Shown here in pieces: positions 46,884 through 55,530 of a stretch of 64,000 bases of DNA. The translations under genes and the position numbers were made by a program. The notes beneath the pieces were generated by a model. That model was not told the origin of the DNA, did not search any database, and saw only the letters and a list, made by a program, of their open reading frames with translations. The stretch is from Gaiellasilicea sp963811885 (GTDB lineage Bacteria > Actinomycetota > Thermoleophilia > Gaiellales > Gaiellaceae): positions 1,510,755 through 1,574,754 of the forward strand of contig CAWETB010000015.1 in assembly GCA_963811885.1 (NCBI GenBank), read 5' to 3'. Position 1 is the stretch's first letter, and every line of letters begins with the position of its first letter.

Positions 46884-47614
46884 CCGCTACCGCAGTCTTC
46901 TTCACGGCGCTCGCGACCGCGGTCGCGACCGGTCTCGGCGCTCTGCCGTTCGCGTTCAGGCGCGGCGCCGCGGGCCGCTGGCTCGGATCCGCCAACGCCG
47001 TCGCCTCCGGCGTGATGCTGGGCGCCAGCGCGAGCCTGCTTCTGGAAGGACTCGACCGAAGCGGCGGCCGGACAGCCGTCGGCGCAGTTGCCGGCGCCGT
47101 CTTCGTCGCGCTCGCCTACCGCGTGGTGGCCGACCGTCAAGAGCTCCACCTTGGGACGCTGCGCGGAGCCGACGCCCGGAAGGCGTTGATGGTGGTCGGT
47201 GTGATGACTGCGCACTCCGCGGCGGAGGGAATCGGCATCGGCGCCGCCTTCGGCGACACGGGCACCTTCGGGCTCCTGATCGCGGCCGCCATTGCGATCC
47301 AGAACATCCCCGAGGGGCTGGCGATCAGCCTCGTGCTCGTCCCGCGCGGGACGCCGGTCCGGAACGCAGCCGGCTGGAGCGTCTTCTCGAGCCTGCCGCA
47401 GCCGCTTCTCGCCGTGCCCGCATTCCTGTTCGTCGAGCAGTTCAGCGCGCTCCTCCCCGCCGCACTGGGTTTCGCCGCCGGTGCGATGGTGTGGATGGTC
47501 GGCCGCGAGCTCCTGCCGGACGCGTGGAATCAGGGACCGCGCCGAGCCGTCGTCGCTCACACAGCGATCGCCTTCGTCCTCATGCTCGCGTTGCAGCTGC
47601 GGCTGGCCGCCTGA
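46880..47614 (+). CDS. ZIP-family metal transporter
   Basis: 244 residues from a GTG at 46880. Eight-helix ZIP fold: helix 4 carries MTAHSAAEGIGIGAAFG (HxxxEG type) and helix 5 AIAIQNIPEGLAISLVL (QNIPEG), the binuclear metal site of ZIP proteins. Imports Zn2+, Fe2+ or Mn2+ down the gradient into the cytoplasm. Stops 16 bp before the end of the convergent second ZIP gene; a weak GGCGCC inverted repeat (47619-47638) lies between the two ends. Confidence 0.88.
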   Translation: MTATAVFFTALATAVATGLGALPFAFRRGAAGRWLGSANAVASGVMLGASASLLLEGLDRSGGRTAVGAVAGAVFVALAYRVVADRQELHLGTLRGADARKALMVVGVMTAHSAAEGIGIGAAFGDTGTFGLLIAAAIAIQNIPEGLAISLVLVPRGTPVRNAAGWSVFSSLPQPLLAVPAFLFVEQFSALLPAALGFAAGAMVWMVGRELLPDAWNQGPRRAVVAHTAIAFVLMLALQLRLAA

Positions 47615-47629
47615 GCGCGGCGCCGCGAC

Positions 47630-48478
47630 CTAGGCGCCGGCGGCGACGAGGACGAAGTCGGTGGCGAAGCCGAGCATCAGGCCGAGGGTGAGGCCCCAGG
47701 CGACGACCGGCTTGTGACCGAGCTTGCGGCAGACGCCCAGAAGCTCGACGACGACGTAGAGGATCGAGCCGGCGGCCAGGGCGAGGAAGGCAATCGAGAC
47801 GGCCTCGCTGACCCACGTCTGGCCGAGCAGTGTCCCGAAGAAGGTCGGGCCGCCGCCGATCAGGCCGACAAGGGCGAGGAAGCCCCAGCTCGGTCGCTCG
47901 CTCGTGCCCGAGAACGGGCCGACGATGCCGAAGCCCTCGGTCGCGTTGTGAAGACCGAAGCCGATGACGAGCACGAGCGCGAGGTCGATCGCGCCCGAGG
48001 CGGCGGACTGCCCGATCGCGAGTCCTTCGGAGAAGTTGTGCAGCCCGATCCCGGCCGCGATCATCAGCGAGAGCGACTGCGCCGGCGAGAGCCCCCACGG
48101 CTGCGCCTCGTACTCTGCGATCGCCGCGGCGCCGACGCTGTGAATGCCGTCGCGGCGCCGACGCTTGGCGATCACCTCGTTGAAGTACACGAGGCTCATC
48201 AGGCCGACCGTGAACGAGACGACGAAGATCGCGGCGAGAGCGGCGAACCGCGCCCAGCTGCCACTGTCTTCCAGAGCGGCGGCGGTCAGCGCTGTCTCGA
48301 CGGGCTCGATCCCGGCTGCGAGCACGTCCCAGAGGAGAAAGAGCAGGATCCCCGTTGCGATCGCGCTGAGCAGCGCGCTGGTGCGGGTCGACATGCCGCG
48401 CGCGCGTCCCGCCGGCAGGCCGAGGAAGATGGTGAGACCAGCGATCGCGCCGAGTACGAGGATTTGCGCCTGAGACAT
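47630..48478 (-). CDS. ZIP-family metal transporter, second subtype
   Basis: 282 residues from ATG 48478 (a GTG three codons upstream is possible). Helix 4 has GIGLHNFSEGLAIGQS and helix 5 GFGLHNATEGFGIVGP, both HN..EG metal-site motifs, which places it in a branch different from the QNIPEG neighbour. A cytoplasmic loop (KRRRRDGIHSVG) separates helices 3 and 4. A perfect 18-bp palindrome lies 23 bp upstream and is probably a metal-responsive operator. Confidence 0.88.
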   Translation of the reverse strand: MSQAQILVLGAIAGLTIFLGLPAGRARGMSTRTSALLSAIATGILLFLLWDVLAAGIEPVETALTAAALEDSGSWARFAALAAIFVVSFTVGLMSLVYFNEVIAKRRRRDGIHSVGAAAIAEYEAQPWGLSPAQSLSLMIAAGIGLHNFSEGLAIGQSAASGAIDLALVLVIGFGLHNATEGFGIVGPFSGTSERPSWGFLALVGLIGGGPTFFGTLLGQTWVSEAVSIAFLALAAGSILYVVVELLGVCRKLGHKPVVAWGLTLGLMLGFATDFVLVAAGA

Positions 48479-48500
48479 GTACGTCACTCCGAAGCCGAGA

Positions 48501-48518
48501 TGTAAGGATCACCTTACA
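48501..48518. promoter_or_regulatory. Palindrome, candidate metalloregulator operator of the ZIP gene
   Basis: TGTAAGG-ATCA-CCTTACA is a perfect 7-bp inverted repeat with a 4-nt spacer, 23 bp upstream of the minus-strand ZIP start (48478) and 67 bp upstream of the plus-strand VOC gene (48585). The AAGG-N4-CCTT core resembles boxes bound by DtxR/MntR-family repressors. The regulator is not in the window. Confidence 0.6.
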
Positions 48519-48584
48519 ACGCTCGGACACTTCTCGTCTGCGTTCACCGGTCGCCCGAGCCGCGCCTCGTTTAGTGTCTCCACG

Positions 48585-49019
48585 ATGTTGGCGAATCGCT
48601 CTGCGCCGCCGGCGACCGTGACGCCGGTGCTCGTCTATCCGGATGTGCGGGCGGCGGTCGAGTGGCTGGTGTCCGCACTCGGGTTCGAGGAACGGGTGCG
48701 GATCGGCGATGCGCACCGCGTCCAGCTGCGTGTCGGGTCAGATGGAGCCGTCGTCGTTGCCGAGGCGGGCTCCGATCGAGTCGCACCGAGCGCCGGCGCA
48801 GTGACACACATCGTCAAGGTGCGCGTGCCGGACGTCGATGCGGCCTTCGCTCGCGCGCAGGAACAGGGCGCACGGGTGGTCGAGGCCTTGACGACGTGGG
48901 AGTACGGCGAGCGCTCCGGTGTCGTCGAGGACATCGGCGGCCATCGCTGGGAACTGACGCAGACAGTGCGCGACGTCGCGCCAGAGGAATGGGGCGGCAC
49001 GACAGTCGCACCCTGGTGA
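48585..49019 (+). CDS. VOC-superfamily (glyoxalase-like) protein
   Basis: 144 residues. Two beta-alpha-beta-beta-beta modules: TPVLVYPDVRAAVEWLVSAL with GFEERVRIGD, and VKVRVPDVDAAFARAQEQGA with DIGGHRWELTQ. The last motif contains the usual metal-site Glu (WEL). Such proteins are glyoxalases, dioxygenases or antibiotic-resistance proteins; here the substrate is unknown. Divergent from the ZIP gene. Confidence 0.8.
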   Translation: MLANRSAPPATVTPVLVYPDVRAAVEWLVSALGFEERVRIGDAHRVQLRVGSDGAVVVAEAGSDRVAPSAGAVTHIVKVRVPDVDAAFARAQEQGARVVEALTTWEYGERSGVVEDIGGHRWELTQTVRDVAPEEWGGTTVAPW

Positions 49020-49450
49020 GAGCCCGCGATCGACGAGATCCTCGGCCTCTCGGTCGCGGTCGCAGTCGATCTCGGTCGTCAACCTCACTTCCAGCCCGGC
49101 ACGCGCCGAGCTTGCTCGATCCAGTGTGCAGCTCCGGTCCCTGCGCTTCCTCGAGCGTCATCCGCTTGACGTAACGCGTTCGTCCGGTGGTTCCAAGCGG
49201 CGGCGGCGGGTCGAACTCGGCGCCGCCGAAGAAGACGACATTGGCGGAGACGTCGTAGGCTGCTGCGCCGTGACTCCCCGTGCCGGTGTCTTCGAGGTTC
49301 GACCATTTTGATCCGGCTTCGTCTTGGGCGTGCGAGCGAAAGCGGCGGCGGTTGCTGATCGTGCTGCGCGACAGGCGCGGAACCTGGCCCCCACCAGCTT
49401 TCCGCGCCTGCGTCGCCTTGCCCGTTTCGTCTTCATAGCGTGTGCGGCGT
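49020..49450 (-). other. Degenerate region, possible minus-strand coding remnant
   Basis: No confident gene. On the minus strand one frame reads from about 49455 to about 49090 without a stop and contains SKWSNLEDTGTGSHGAAAYD, VVFFGGAEFDPPPPLGTTG and RTRYVKRMTLEEAQ, which looks protein-like (a balanced mix, not the Arg/Ala shadow pattern), but I find no start codon with a ribosome-binding site. It may be a gene fragment or a frame-broken gene. Nothing else recognisable here. Confidence 0.25.
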
Positions 49451-49470
49451 CAAGTTGCAATAGCAACTTG
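49451..49470. repeat. Perfect 20-bp inverted repeat (hairpin or operator)
   Basis: CAAGTTGC-AATA-GCAACTTG, 8-bp arms and a 4-nt AATA centre, in a lower-GC patch 107 bp upstream of the secreted protein at 49577. There is no T-run after it on either strand, so it is more likely an operator than a terminator. Confidence 0.5.
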
Positions 49471-49576
49471 TATCGGGCCTCGGGGGAGGCGCCGACGAGA
49501 GGTCTCCCAGAAGGCCCGGTATGCGTTGGAAACGGCCGACGCGGGCAAAGGGGGACCGATCTACCATTTGGCTGCG

Positions 49577-49927
49577 ATGCGTCGTACTTTCATTCTCATC
49601 GTTGTGGTTTTTGCCGTAGCGGCCTCAGCGTCTGGGGGTACACGACAGCCCTCGCTGCGGCTCGTCGATGACGGTCCGCTAACGGTTCAGGGCGCCAGGT
49701 TTGGCAATTCGCAGAGCGTCAGGATCACGGTGTCCCGTGCGGGCGAGGTCGTTGCACGTCGCACGGTGCGCTCCGGCACTGGGGGCGGTTTCGTCGCCCG
49801 CTTCGCGACCGTCTCGCTTCACCGGTGCGACGGTGGCGGAATTGTCATGGCGCGGACTGCGACGGGCCGGTTCGCTGTGGCGAAGGTGCCGCAGGTCGAA
49901 TGCCCGATGCCGCTCGACTCTCCGTAG
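49577..49927 (+). CDS. Small secreted protein
   Basis: 116 residues. A typical signal peptide, RRTFILIVVVFAVAASASGG, with likely cleavage after about residue 19. The rest is beta-rich (SLRLVDDGPLTVQGARFGNS, VRITVSRAGEVVARRTVRSG), with two Cys (HRCDGG, VECPMP) that could pair. This resembles small secreted Ig-like or IPT-type domains (QGARFGNS is like the xGxxF element). Function unknown. A strong hairpin follows its stop. Confidence 0.65.
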   Translation: MRRTFILIVVVFAVAASASGGTRQPSLRLVDDGPLTVQGARFGNSQSVRITVSRAGEVVARRTVRSGTGGGFVARFATVSLHRCDGGGIVMARTATGRFAVAKVPQVECPMPLDSP

Positions 49928-49939
49928 TCCCTGAGCGCG

Positions 49940-49969
49940 GCGAGGGCCGCCGGGGTCGGCGGCCCTCGC
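49940..49969. terminator. Strong hairpin between convergent genes
   Basis: GCGAGGGCCGCC (49940-49951), a 6-nt loop, and GGCGGCCCTCGC (49958-49969) form a 12-bp perfect stem between the stop of the secreted protein (49927) and the 3' end of the minus-strand BNR gene (50007). There is no long T-run. It probably serves as a two-way terminator. Confidence 0.6.
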
Positions 49970-50006
49970 TCGCTCCTCTCAGGGGAGAGAAGCCTGTGAG
50001 TTGGGA

Positions 50007-52229
50007 TTACTTCTGGCCCTTGTCCTTGATGTCAGTTGGGCACGGGGTGACGACGAACGCGTCGTCGGCCTTGCTGGCCTTGTCCGCACCGCCGGCGCCG
50101 TTCCTCGCCGAGAAGCGGTCGAAGAACGCGTCGGATTGCTCGCACGACGGGTTGCGGCCGAACTGGTAGTTCGGCGACGTCGAGTTGCCCGATGAGCGAC
50201 CGTTCCGAGCGTCGGTCCAGGAGGCTGCTGCGGTGTCACCGACAATGTCGATGTTCTCGTAGTCGCCCATGAAGATCCCGGCGCGGAACGTGTAGTCGAA
50301 GTTGTACGGCGAGTCGGAGACCGTGTAGTTCTTGAACGGGAACACGGTCTGGTTCGAGCCCGCTGCCGCTCCGCGCGGCGGATCCTGGCAGCTGAGGTTC
50401 GGCGTCGCCTGGTCCTGGCAGTCCTGGTTCGCCGTCGACAGACCAGACGGTCCTGCCGTCGGGGCCACGCAGTCGCGCGAGTCCGCCGTCGAGACGCGGC
50501 AGACGCCACCCCAGAACCAGCCGAGGTAGTTGCCCGGCCGCGACCGGCTCGTCGGCCACTCGGAGCCCGTCGAGTCGGTATCGAGACGCCTGTCGTGGAA
50601 GACGACGTTGACGTCCCCGTCCTCCGAGATGTCGACCCACGGGAACCACTGGTCGTTGCCGAAGTTCGCTCCGGCCGTGCACTCTGCATTGACCTTCGCG
50701 AGCGTCGGCAAGAAGCCGTCGTTGCGCCCGCAGTCGCGGTCAGGCGGAGCGACCGAACGATCATCGTTCACCCGCGTCGGCCCGATCCAATTGGTGCCGC
50801 CGTCGACCGACTTGAACAAGAAGATGTCGGTGTTCGAGCTCGCGGCGGTGCCGAAACGGTTGTCGGAGATGACCACGTAGAGGTCGTTCGCGAAGGCGCC
50901 TCCGCGCTTGTCGACGGTGATGTTGCCGTACGAGTTGAGCCGGAAGCAGCTGTTGGTCAGGACCTGCCGGTTGCCCTGCTGGCCCCGTGGCGTGCAGTCC
51001 GGCCGTGTCGTCCCCGACCGCGGATAGTTCAGGTCGAAGACCGAGGTGACCAGGAACGGCCCCTGGAATGTCTGGCCGCCGTCCATCGAGCGCACCACCA
51101 GGTACTGATCCTCGTCCGGCGTGTTGCCGTTGATGAACGACACGTACAGCCCACCCGTCGTCGGATTCACGGTCGGCACGGAGCCCTGGTTGAACTCGCA
51201 CCGGTTCCCTGCGCTGAAGACGCAGAAGGACGCGGCGCCGCTGATCACCTTCTCGGCCGACCACGAGCGCCCCTGATCGTCCGAGTAGCTGAAGTTGATC
51301 GGTGAACCGGTCGCTCCGAACTTCGACCAGGTGACGTAGAGCCTGTCGACGCCGACGACTGCCGGGTCGCACGCGACCGGAGCCCGCGTCTCGGGCTTGA
51401 AGCACTGGGGCGTGACACCTTCGGGCCGCGGCCCGGACGTCAGCCACTCCTTGTCGTTGAAGGGAATGTTGCCGTTCGCGACGTTGTCGACATCCTGGTT
51501 GTAGACAACGGTGCCGTCGCCGGGCTGGCGCGGATCGCCAAGGGCGCCGCACGACGCGACGTCGTCCGTCGTCGAGGGACCGTTGATCGGCACGCACGCG
51601 CGCGACCACGTGAAGCCCCCGTTCGTCGAGCGCTGAACGAAGACGCCGTTCGTGTCGTTGTAGCGATTGAACGCAATCTGCGCGTAGTAGGTGATGCCGG
51701 CGCGGTCGTGCGCGATCACCGGGTCGCCGCCACTCGGCAGGAAGCCGTTTGCGTTGAACGGCGTCGCCGGCGTCGTCGGGAACGGAATGATTCCCTCGTA
51801 CCAGCTGCTGCCATTGTCGGTGGAGGCGTAGAACCCCGAAGAGCCCGTGCCCAACCGGTAGTCGTTGGCTCCCGCAACGATGTTCTTCGGTGTTGCGGGG
51901 TTGATCGAGATCGAGGTCTCGTCCTGCGGGAAGCAGGAGTAGTCCTGATTCAGTCGGCGGTCGCCGCCGCCGCTCGATTTCTTCTCGACCTCGTCGATCG
52001 CTCGGCGGTCGAGCGGCTTCGGATCCCGGTCGATCTTGCCCGCCTGCGGGCACTCCGTCAGCGTCGTCCCGAGCGTCATGTCGCGATACTCGACAGACCC
52101 GGACGGTCCCAGCGTCGCACCGGCGCGTCCGGCCACGAAGGACGCCGGATTCGCCGCTGCGAATGTGCTGAAGGCGGCGAGCGCGATAACCGCGGCGCTC
52201 AATACGAGAAGCCCGTTTCTTGGCCTCAT
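50007..52229 (-). CDS. Secreted Asp-box (BNR/sialidase-like) beta-propeller protein
   Basis: 740 residues; ATG 52229 has AAAGGGGG 4 nt upstream. Signal peptide RPRNGLLVLSAAVIALAAFS. The secreted part has at least five Asp-box motifs (SxDxGxxW type): STDNGSSWYEG, STNGGFTWSRA, SDDQGRSWSAE, SMDGGQTFQGP and SVDGGTNWIGP, each closing a propeller blade. Early CFPQDETSISINPATPKNIV is typical of exo-alpha-sialidase-like proteins of Actinobacteria. The Arg triad of true sialidases is not evident, so sialidase activity is not claimed. Ten or more Cys suggest disulfides. Lies downstream of a lipoprotein gene and opposite a related protein at 53108. Confidence 0.85.
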   Translation of the reverse strand: MRPRNGLLVLSAAVIALAAFSTFAAANPASFVAGRAGATLGPSGSVEYRDMTLGTTLTECPQAGKIDRDPKPLDRRAIDEVEKKSSGGGDRRLNQDYSCFPQDETSISINPATPKNIVAGANDYRLGTGSSGFYASTDNGSSWYEGIIPFPTTPATPFNANGFLPSGGDPVIAHDRAGITYYAQIAFNRYNDTNGVFVQRSTNGGFTWSRACVPINGPSTTDDVASCGALGDPRQPGDGTVVYNQDVDNVANGNIPFNDKEWLTSGPRPEGVTPQCFKPETRAPVACDPAVVGVDRLYVTWSKFGATGSPINFSYSDDQGRSWSAEKVISGAASFCVFSAGNRCEFNQGSVPTVNPTTGGLYVSFINGNTPDEDQYLVVRSMDGGQTFQGPFLVTSVFDLNYPRSGTTRPDCTPRGQQGNRQVLTNSCFRLNSYGNITVDKRGGAFANDLYVVISDNRFGTAASSNTDIFLFKSVDGGTNWIGPTRVNDDRSVAPPDRDCGRNDGFLPTLAKVNAECTAGANFGNDQWFPWVDISEDGDVNVVFHDRRLDTDSTGSEWPTSRSRPGNYLGWFWGGVCRVSTADSRDCVAPTAGPSGLSTANQDCQDQATPNLSCQDPPRGAAAGSNQTVFPFKNYTVSDSPYNFDYTFRAGIFMGDYENIDIVGDTAAASWTDARNGRSSGNSTSPNYQFGRNPSCEQSDAFFDRFSARNGAGGADKASKADDAFVVTPCPTDIKDKGQK

Positions 52230-52245
52230 CTTTCCCCCTTTTCGT

Positions 52246-52263
52246 GGCGCCTCCCCAGGCGCC
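52246..52263 (-). repeat. Short hairpin in the leader of the BNR gene
   Basis: GGCGCCT-CCCC-AGGCGCC lies between the lipoprotein stop (52311) and the BNR start (52229). A 7-bp stem without a T-run; it could attenuate or separate the two genes. Weak support. Confidence 0.35.
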
Positions 52264-52310
52264 GAGGGCACGACTATACGACTTCAGACGAACGCGGGTC
52301 GAGTCGGGGC

Positions 52311-52877
52311 TCAGCCCACAGCGGCGGCAATCCGTGCCTGCTGCAGGCGTGCCAGCCGAAGTGCGTCCGCTTCGTTTACACGTCCTTGAAAGCCGTTCGC
52401 TGTGATGGTCGCGACCACGTTGGCGCTCCGCCAGGAAACGACGAACGTTCGGAGCGGGCGAGGGAAGCCGGCCTGGGTTGTCGAGACGACCACAGCTTCG
52501 TCCCCAAGATCTCGATCGCTCGGTTCGACTGCCCGCTCGCGCGCGATCTCGTCGAGCTCGTCCTTCGCTCCTCCAGAGGACTTGAACAGATCCGCGCGAG
52601 ACTCGATCACGAGCGGGCCGCGAACCTCGACGCCGCCGCGGCGCCGGAAGCGCGACTTCCAACCATCAACCCGGCCGAATCGAGTCTCCTCAGCCCGCGC
52701 GCCTTCCGGCTGATCCGCGCTCGCCTGCCGCCCCTCATCGAACTGCTCGAACGAACCAGCCAGGTCAGCGGGCTGCAGCACGACATTCGGAAGATCAGTC
52801 CTGGCAACACGGATCGAATCGCCCGAACAGCCCGCAAGGACGAGCGCCAGCAGAGTGATCGAAATTCCAGCCCTCAT
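52311..52877 (-). CDS. Predicted lipoprotein
   Basis: 188 residues. The N-terminus RAGISITLLALVLAGCSGDS has a lipobox (LVLAGC) with Cys17 as the lipidation site. The mature part starts with VARTDLPNVVLQPADL, a pattern seen in the N-terminal part of many actinobacterial lipoproteins with a PknH/LppX-like layout, and ends with a strand-helix segment RTFVVSWRSANVVATITANG. Family not assigned. Followed after 81 bp by the BNR gene on the same strand; 230 bp without recognisable sites separate it from the divergent gene at 53108. Confidence 0.7.
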   Translation of the reverse strand: MRAGISITLLALVLAGCSGDSIRVARTDLPNVVLQPADLAGSFEQFDEGRQASADQPEGARAEETRFGRVDGWKSRFRRRGGVEVRGPLVIESRADLFKSSGGAKDELDEIARERAVEPSDRDLGDEAVVVSTTQAGFPRPLRTFVVSWRSANVVATITANGFQGRVNEADALRLARLQQARIAAAVG

Positions 52878-53107
52878 TGCGCGCCGCGAGACTAACGCCT
52901 TCCTTCCTACGCCGAGGCGTCTGTCGCTACAGCTGTCGCAGATGCTGTCCAGGAGTGGTCGACGACGGAGGCTGTGGGAACTCGAAATTCGTCGTCAGTT
53001 CGTCCGCTGAGTTTGCGCGCATCCCGTGCTCGGCTGCCCGCGTGGTGCGGTTGCACAAGGTGCTAGCCTGCCCGCCGAAACGTCTCAGCGACCCGAAGGA
53101 GGAGGGT

Positions 53108-54657
53108 ATGCATGGGAGACGACTTGGCGCGGCCCTGACGGCGCTCGCGCTCCTTTTCACCGTGATGGTGGGCATCGCCGGTGCGAGCGATCTGACGCCC
53201 GGCCCGCTTGTCCAGGTCTCGGGAACGAGCCCGTTCCTGAGCTGCACCGCCGACGCGGTCGGCTCGCAGTCCGGCACGGTCTACCTGAACAGCGAGGTCG
53301 AGCCCTGGATCGACGTCAACCGGACGAACACGAGCAACGTGGTCGGCATCTTCCAGCAGGACCGCTGGTCGAACGGCGGCGCGCGCGGGCTCGTGGCCGG
53401 CGTGAGCCTGAACGGCGGGAACGAGCTTCACGCTCGTGCCGATACCGAAGGTGACGGTCTGCTCGGGCGGGACCGCCGCGAACGGCGGCAACTACCAACG
53501 GGCGACCGACCCGTGGGTCACGTTCGGGCCCGAACGGCAACCTGTACCAGCTGAGCCTGTCCTTCAACGACGCGAGTCCGCCGTTCACGACGGAGGACTT
53601 CGATCACGCTCTGCTGGCCAGCAGGTCGACGAACGGCGGGCTGACCTGGAGTGACCCGGTCGTCGTGAGACGAGACACGGCGCCAAGCGTGTTCAACGAC
53701 AAGCAGTCGATCACGGCAGACTCGACGAATGCCGGCCTCGTCTACGCGGTCTGGGATCGACTCGTCTTCCCGCCGGGGAAGCGGCCGAGCGTCGTCGCGT
53801 CGTTCCGTTCGAGCGCGTTCAGAGGCCCGACCTGGTTCGCCCGGAGCACGAACGGCGGCCTGTCGTGGGAGCCGGCGCGCCAGATCTATGACCCAGGGCA
53901 GAACGACCAGACGATCGGCAACCAGATCGTCGTGCAGCCGAACGGCACGCTCGTGGACATCCTCACCGAGTTCAACAACGAGAACACGGACAAGCTCCGC
54001 GGCGGCCACAGTGCGCGTGCTTCGCTCGACCGACAAGGGAGTGAGCTGGTCCGGCCCATTCCTCATCGACCGGCTCAGCACGATCTCGATCACCGATCCC
54101 GAGACCGGTGCTCCCGTCCGTACGGGCGAGATCATCCCGGACATCGCGCGTCAACCGGGCGAACGGGCGGCTGTACGCCGTCTGGCAGGACGCGCGCTTC
54201 AGCGGTGGCCAGAACGACAGCATCGCGTTCTCGCAGTCCCTCGACGGTGGACTCACGTGGTCGACCGCCGATCAAGGTCAACCAGACGCCGACCGGAATC
54301 CCGTCAGGGAACCAGCAGGCGTTCACACCGTCCGTCGAGGTTGCCAACGACGGCACGATCGGCGTCACCTACTACGACTTCCGCAACAACACAGCAGATC
54401 CGAACACCCTGCCCACCGACTACTTCGCCGTCCACTGCCACCCGACGACGGCGACCGCATGCACGAGCCCCCTCAACTGGGGGAACGAGGACCGGCTCAC
54501 CAACGTGCCCTTCGACATGCTCGACGCGCCCGACGCGGGCGGCTTCTTCACGGGCGACTACGAAGGCCTCGCGGCGACCGGCGACTTCCTGGCGTTCTTC
54601 TCGCAGCCGCACGGCAGCGATCCGTCGAGCGCCTTCTTCCGGCGCATCGGGCCATAG
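53108..54657 (+). pseudogene. Second secreted Asp-box/BNR protein, frame broken about five times
   Basis: A protein of about 515 residues can be followed from ATG 53108 (AAGGAGGAG just upstream). Signal peptide LGAALTALALLFTVMVGIAG, then EVEPWIDVNRTNTSNVVGIF (the region before blade 1). Asp boxes: STNGGLTWSD, STNGGLSWEP, STDKGVSWSG and SLDGGLTWS. The end is GDYEGLAATGDFLAFFSQPH, like the end of the 50007-52229 protein (GDYENIDIVGDTA). Frame changes near 53440, 53525, 54010, 54145 and 54268. Each piece is well conserved with its neighbours, so indels in the assembly are likely; the protein may be whole in the organism. Confidence 0.7.
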
Positions 54658-54663
54658 CCCCTC

Positions 54664-54693
54664 GTTGGCGGGGCGCCTCGGCGCCCCGCCAAC
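54664..54693 (+). terminator. Intrinsic terminator after BNR gene
   Basis: GTTGGCGGGGCGCC (54664-54677), a TC loop, and GGCGCCCCGCCAAC (54680-54693) form a 14-bp perfect stem 7 nt after the TAG of the BNR gene, followed by CCCGGTTTTG. One of the strongest stems in the window. Confidence 0.75.
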
Positions 54694-55118
54694 CCCGGTT
54701 TTGTCGACCGGGATTGTCCTGCTCTGGGTGCTCGGCAACTGCTCAACCAATTACGAGCAGATCATCGAACGGCAGCGGGTCGAGATCGACGACCTGACCC
54801 GTCTCCTTGCAAAGTACGAGAGGGCCGACGGCGAGACCCAAAGGATCCACGCATCTACTGACGGGTGCGGCGCCGCCGTGCACGCCCCAGTCGACAACGT
54901 GAGCGCTCGTAAGTTGCGTACCTGCCGGTTGCCCGGACTCGTTCAACCGATGAAATGCGGCTACTTGCAGCGTTGATGGCTTCGATTTGTTGTCTGACGA
55001 TGGGCCTGTTTGCGCGGGCTCTCCTCTCTGCAGGCGAGCCCTCGCAGCCGGCCCCAGGGAAGCGCGCCACGCTCGAAGAGGTTCCGGCGTTCCTCCTGAC
55101 GAGGGAACGCTGACGCGT
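54694..55118. other. Intergenic stretch, one possible short ORF
   Basis: Between the terminator and the STAS-like gene. Around 54735-54850 the plus strand can encode NYEQIIERQRVEIDDLTRLL, an amphipathic helix that looks protein-like, preceded by a hydrophobic run (GIVLLWVLGNCS) with a Cys as in a short lipoprotein, but the start codon (GTG or TTG) and a ribosome-binding site are unclear. I see nothing else. Confidence 0.25.
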
Positions 55119-55530
55119 ATGGATTGGCTTTTCGAGTTCGATCGAGCACCGCATGATGTCACCGTACGGCGACGGGTCAGGCACTCGCGGCGGAGTTCGG
55201 CCAGCTCTTCGAGGCACTCTGCACGGACGAACGGTTCGAGCCTGGGATGCTGATTCTGCTCGATCTTCGCGACGTCGACCTAGACCTCGTGCCGCAGATG
55301 GAGCTGGCTAGGGTAAGTGAGGGCCTGGACCCCTCGTGAACGATGTGAAGGCTGCGCGCTGGCGATTGTCTGCACTCCGCCGCTGGCAGCCTCGCTGATC
55401 CGGAGTGCCGACATCGGCCGCCACGCTCAGTGGAAGCAGCTCTGGGTCTCCTGCACCGTTGACGAGGCCATCACCTGGATCGAGTCAGCTCGCGCTTCGC
55501 GCCTGACCTACAACTCTGGGCCTAAGGTTC
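55119..55530 (+). pseudogene. STAS/SpoIIAA-like small protein, frame broken about twice
   Basis: Reading across frames gives about 130 residues: MDWLFEFDRAPHDVTVR, then after a shift near 55175 ALAAEFGQLFEALCTDERFE and GMLILLDLRDVDLDLVPQME, then after a shift near 55330 ALAIVCTPPLAASLIRSADI and WKQLWVSCTVDEAITWIES. Alternating strands and helices with a central LLDLRDV strand resemble STAS/SpoIIAA-like proteins of about 130 residues. The exact end is uncertain. An inverted repeat follows. Confidence 0.45.

Noticed and set aside
50007..52229. Annotation as a true sialidase
   Set aside because: Asp boxes are present, but I could not place the Arg triad and the Tyr/Glu pair needed for sialidase catalysis, so only the propeller fold is claimed.
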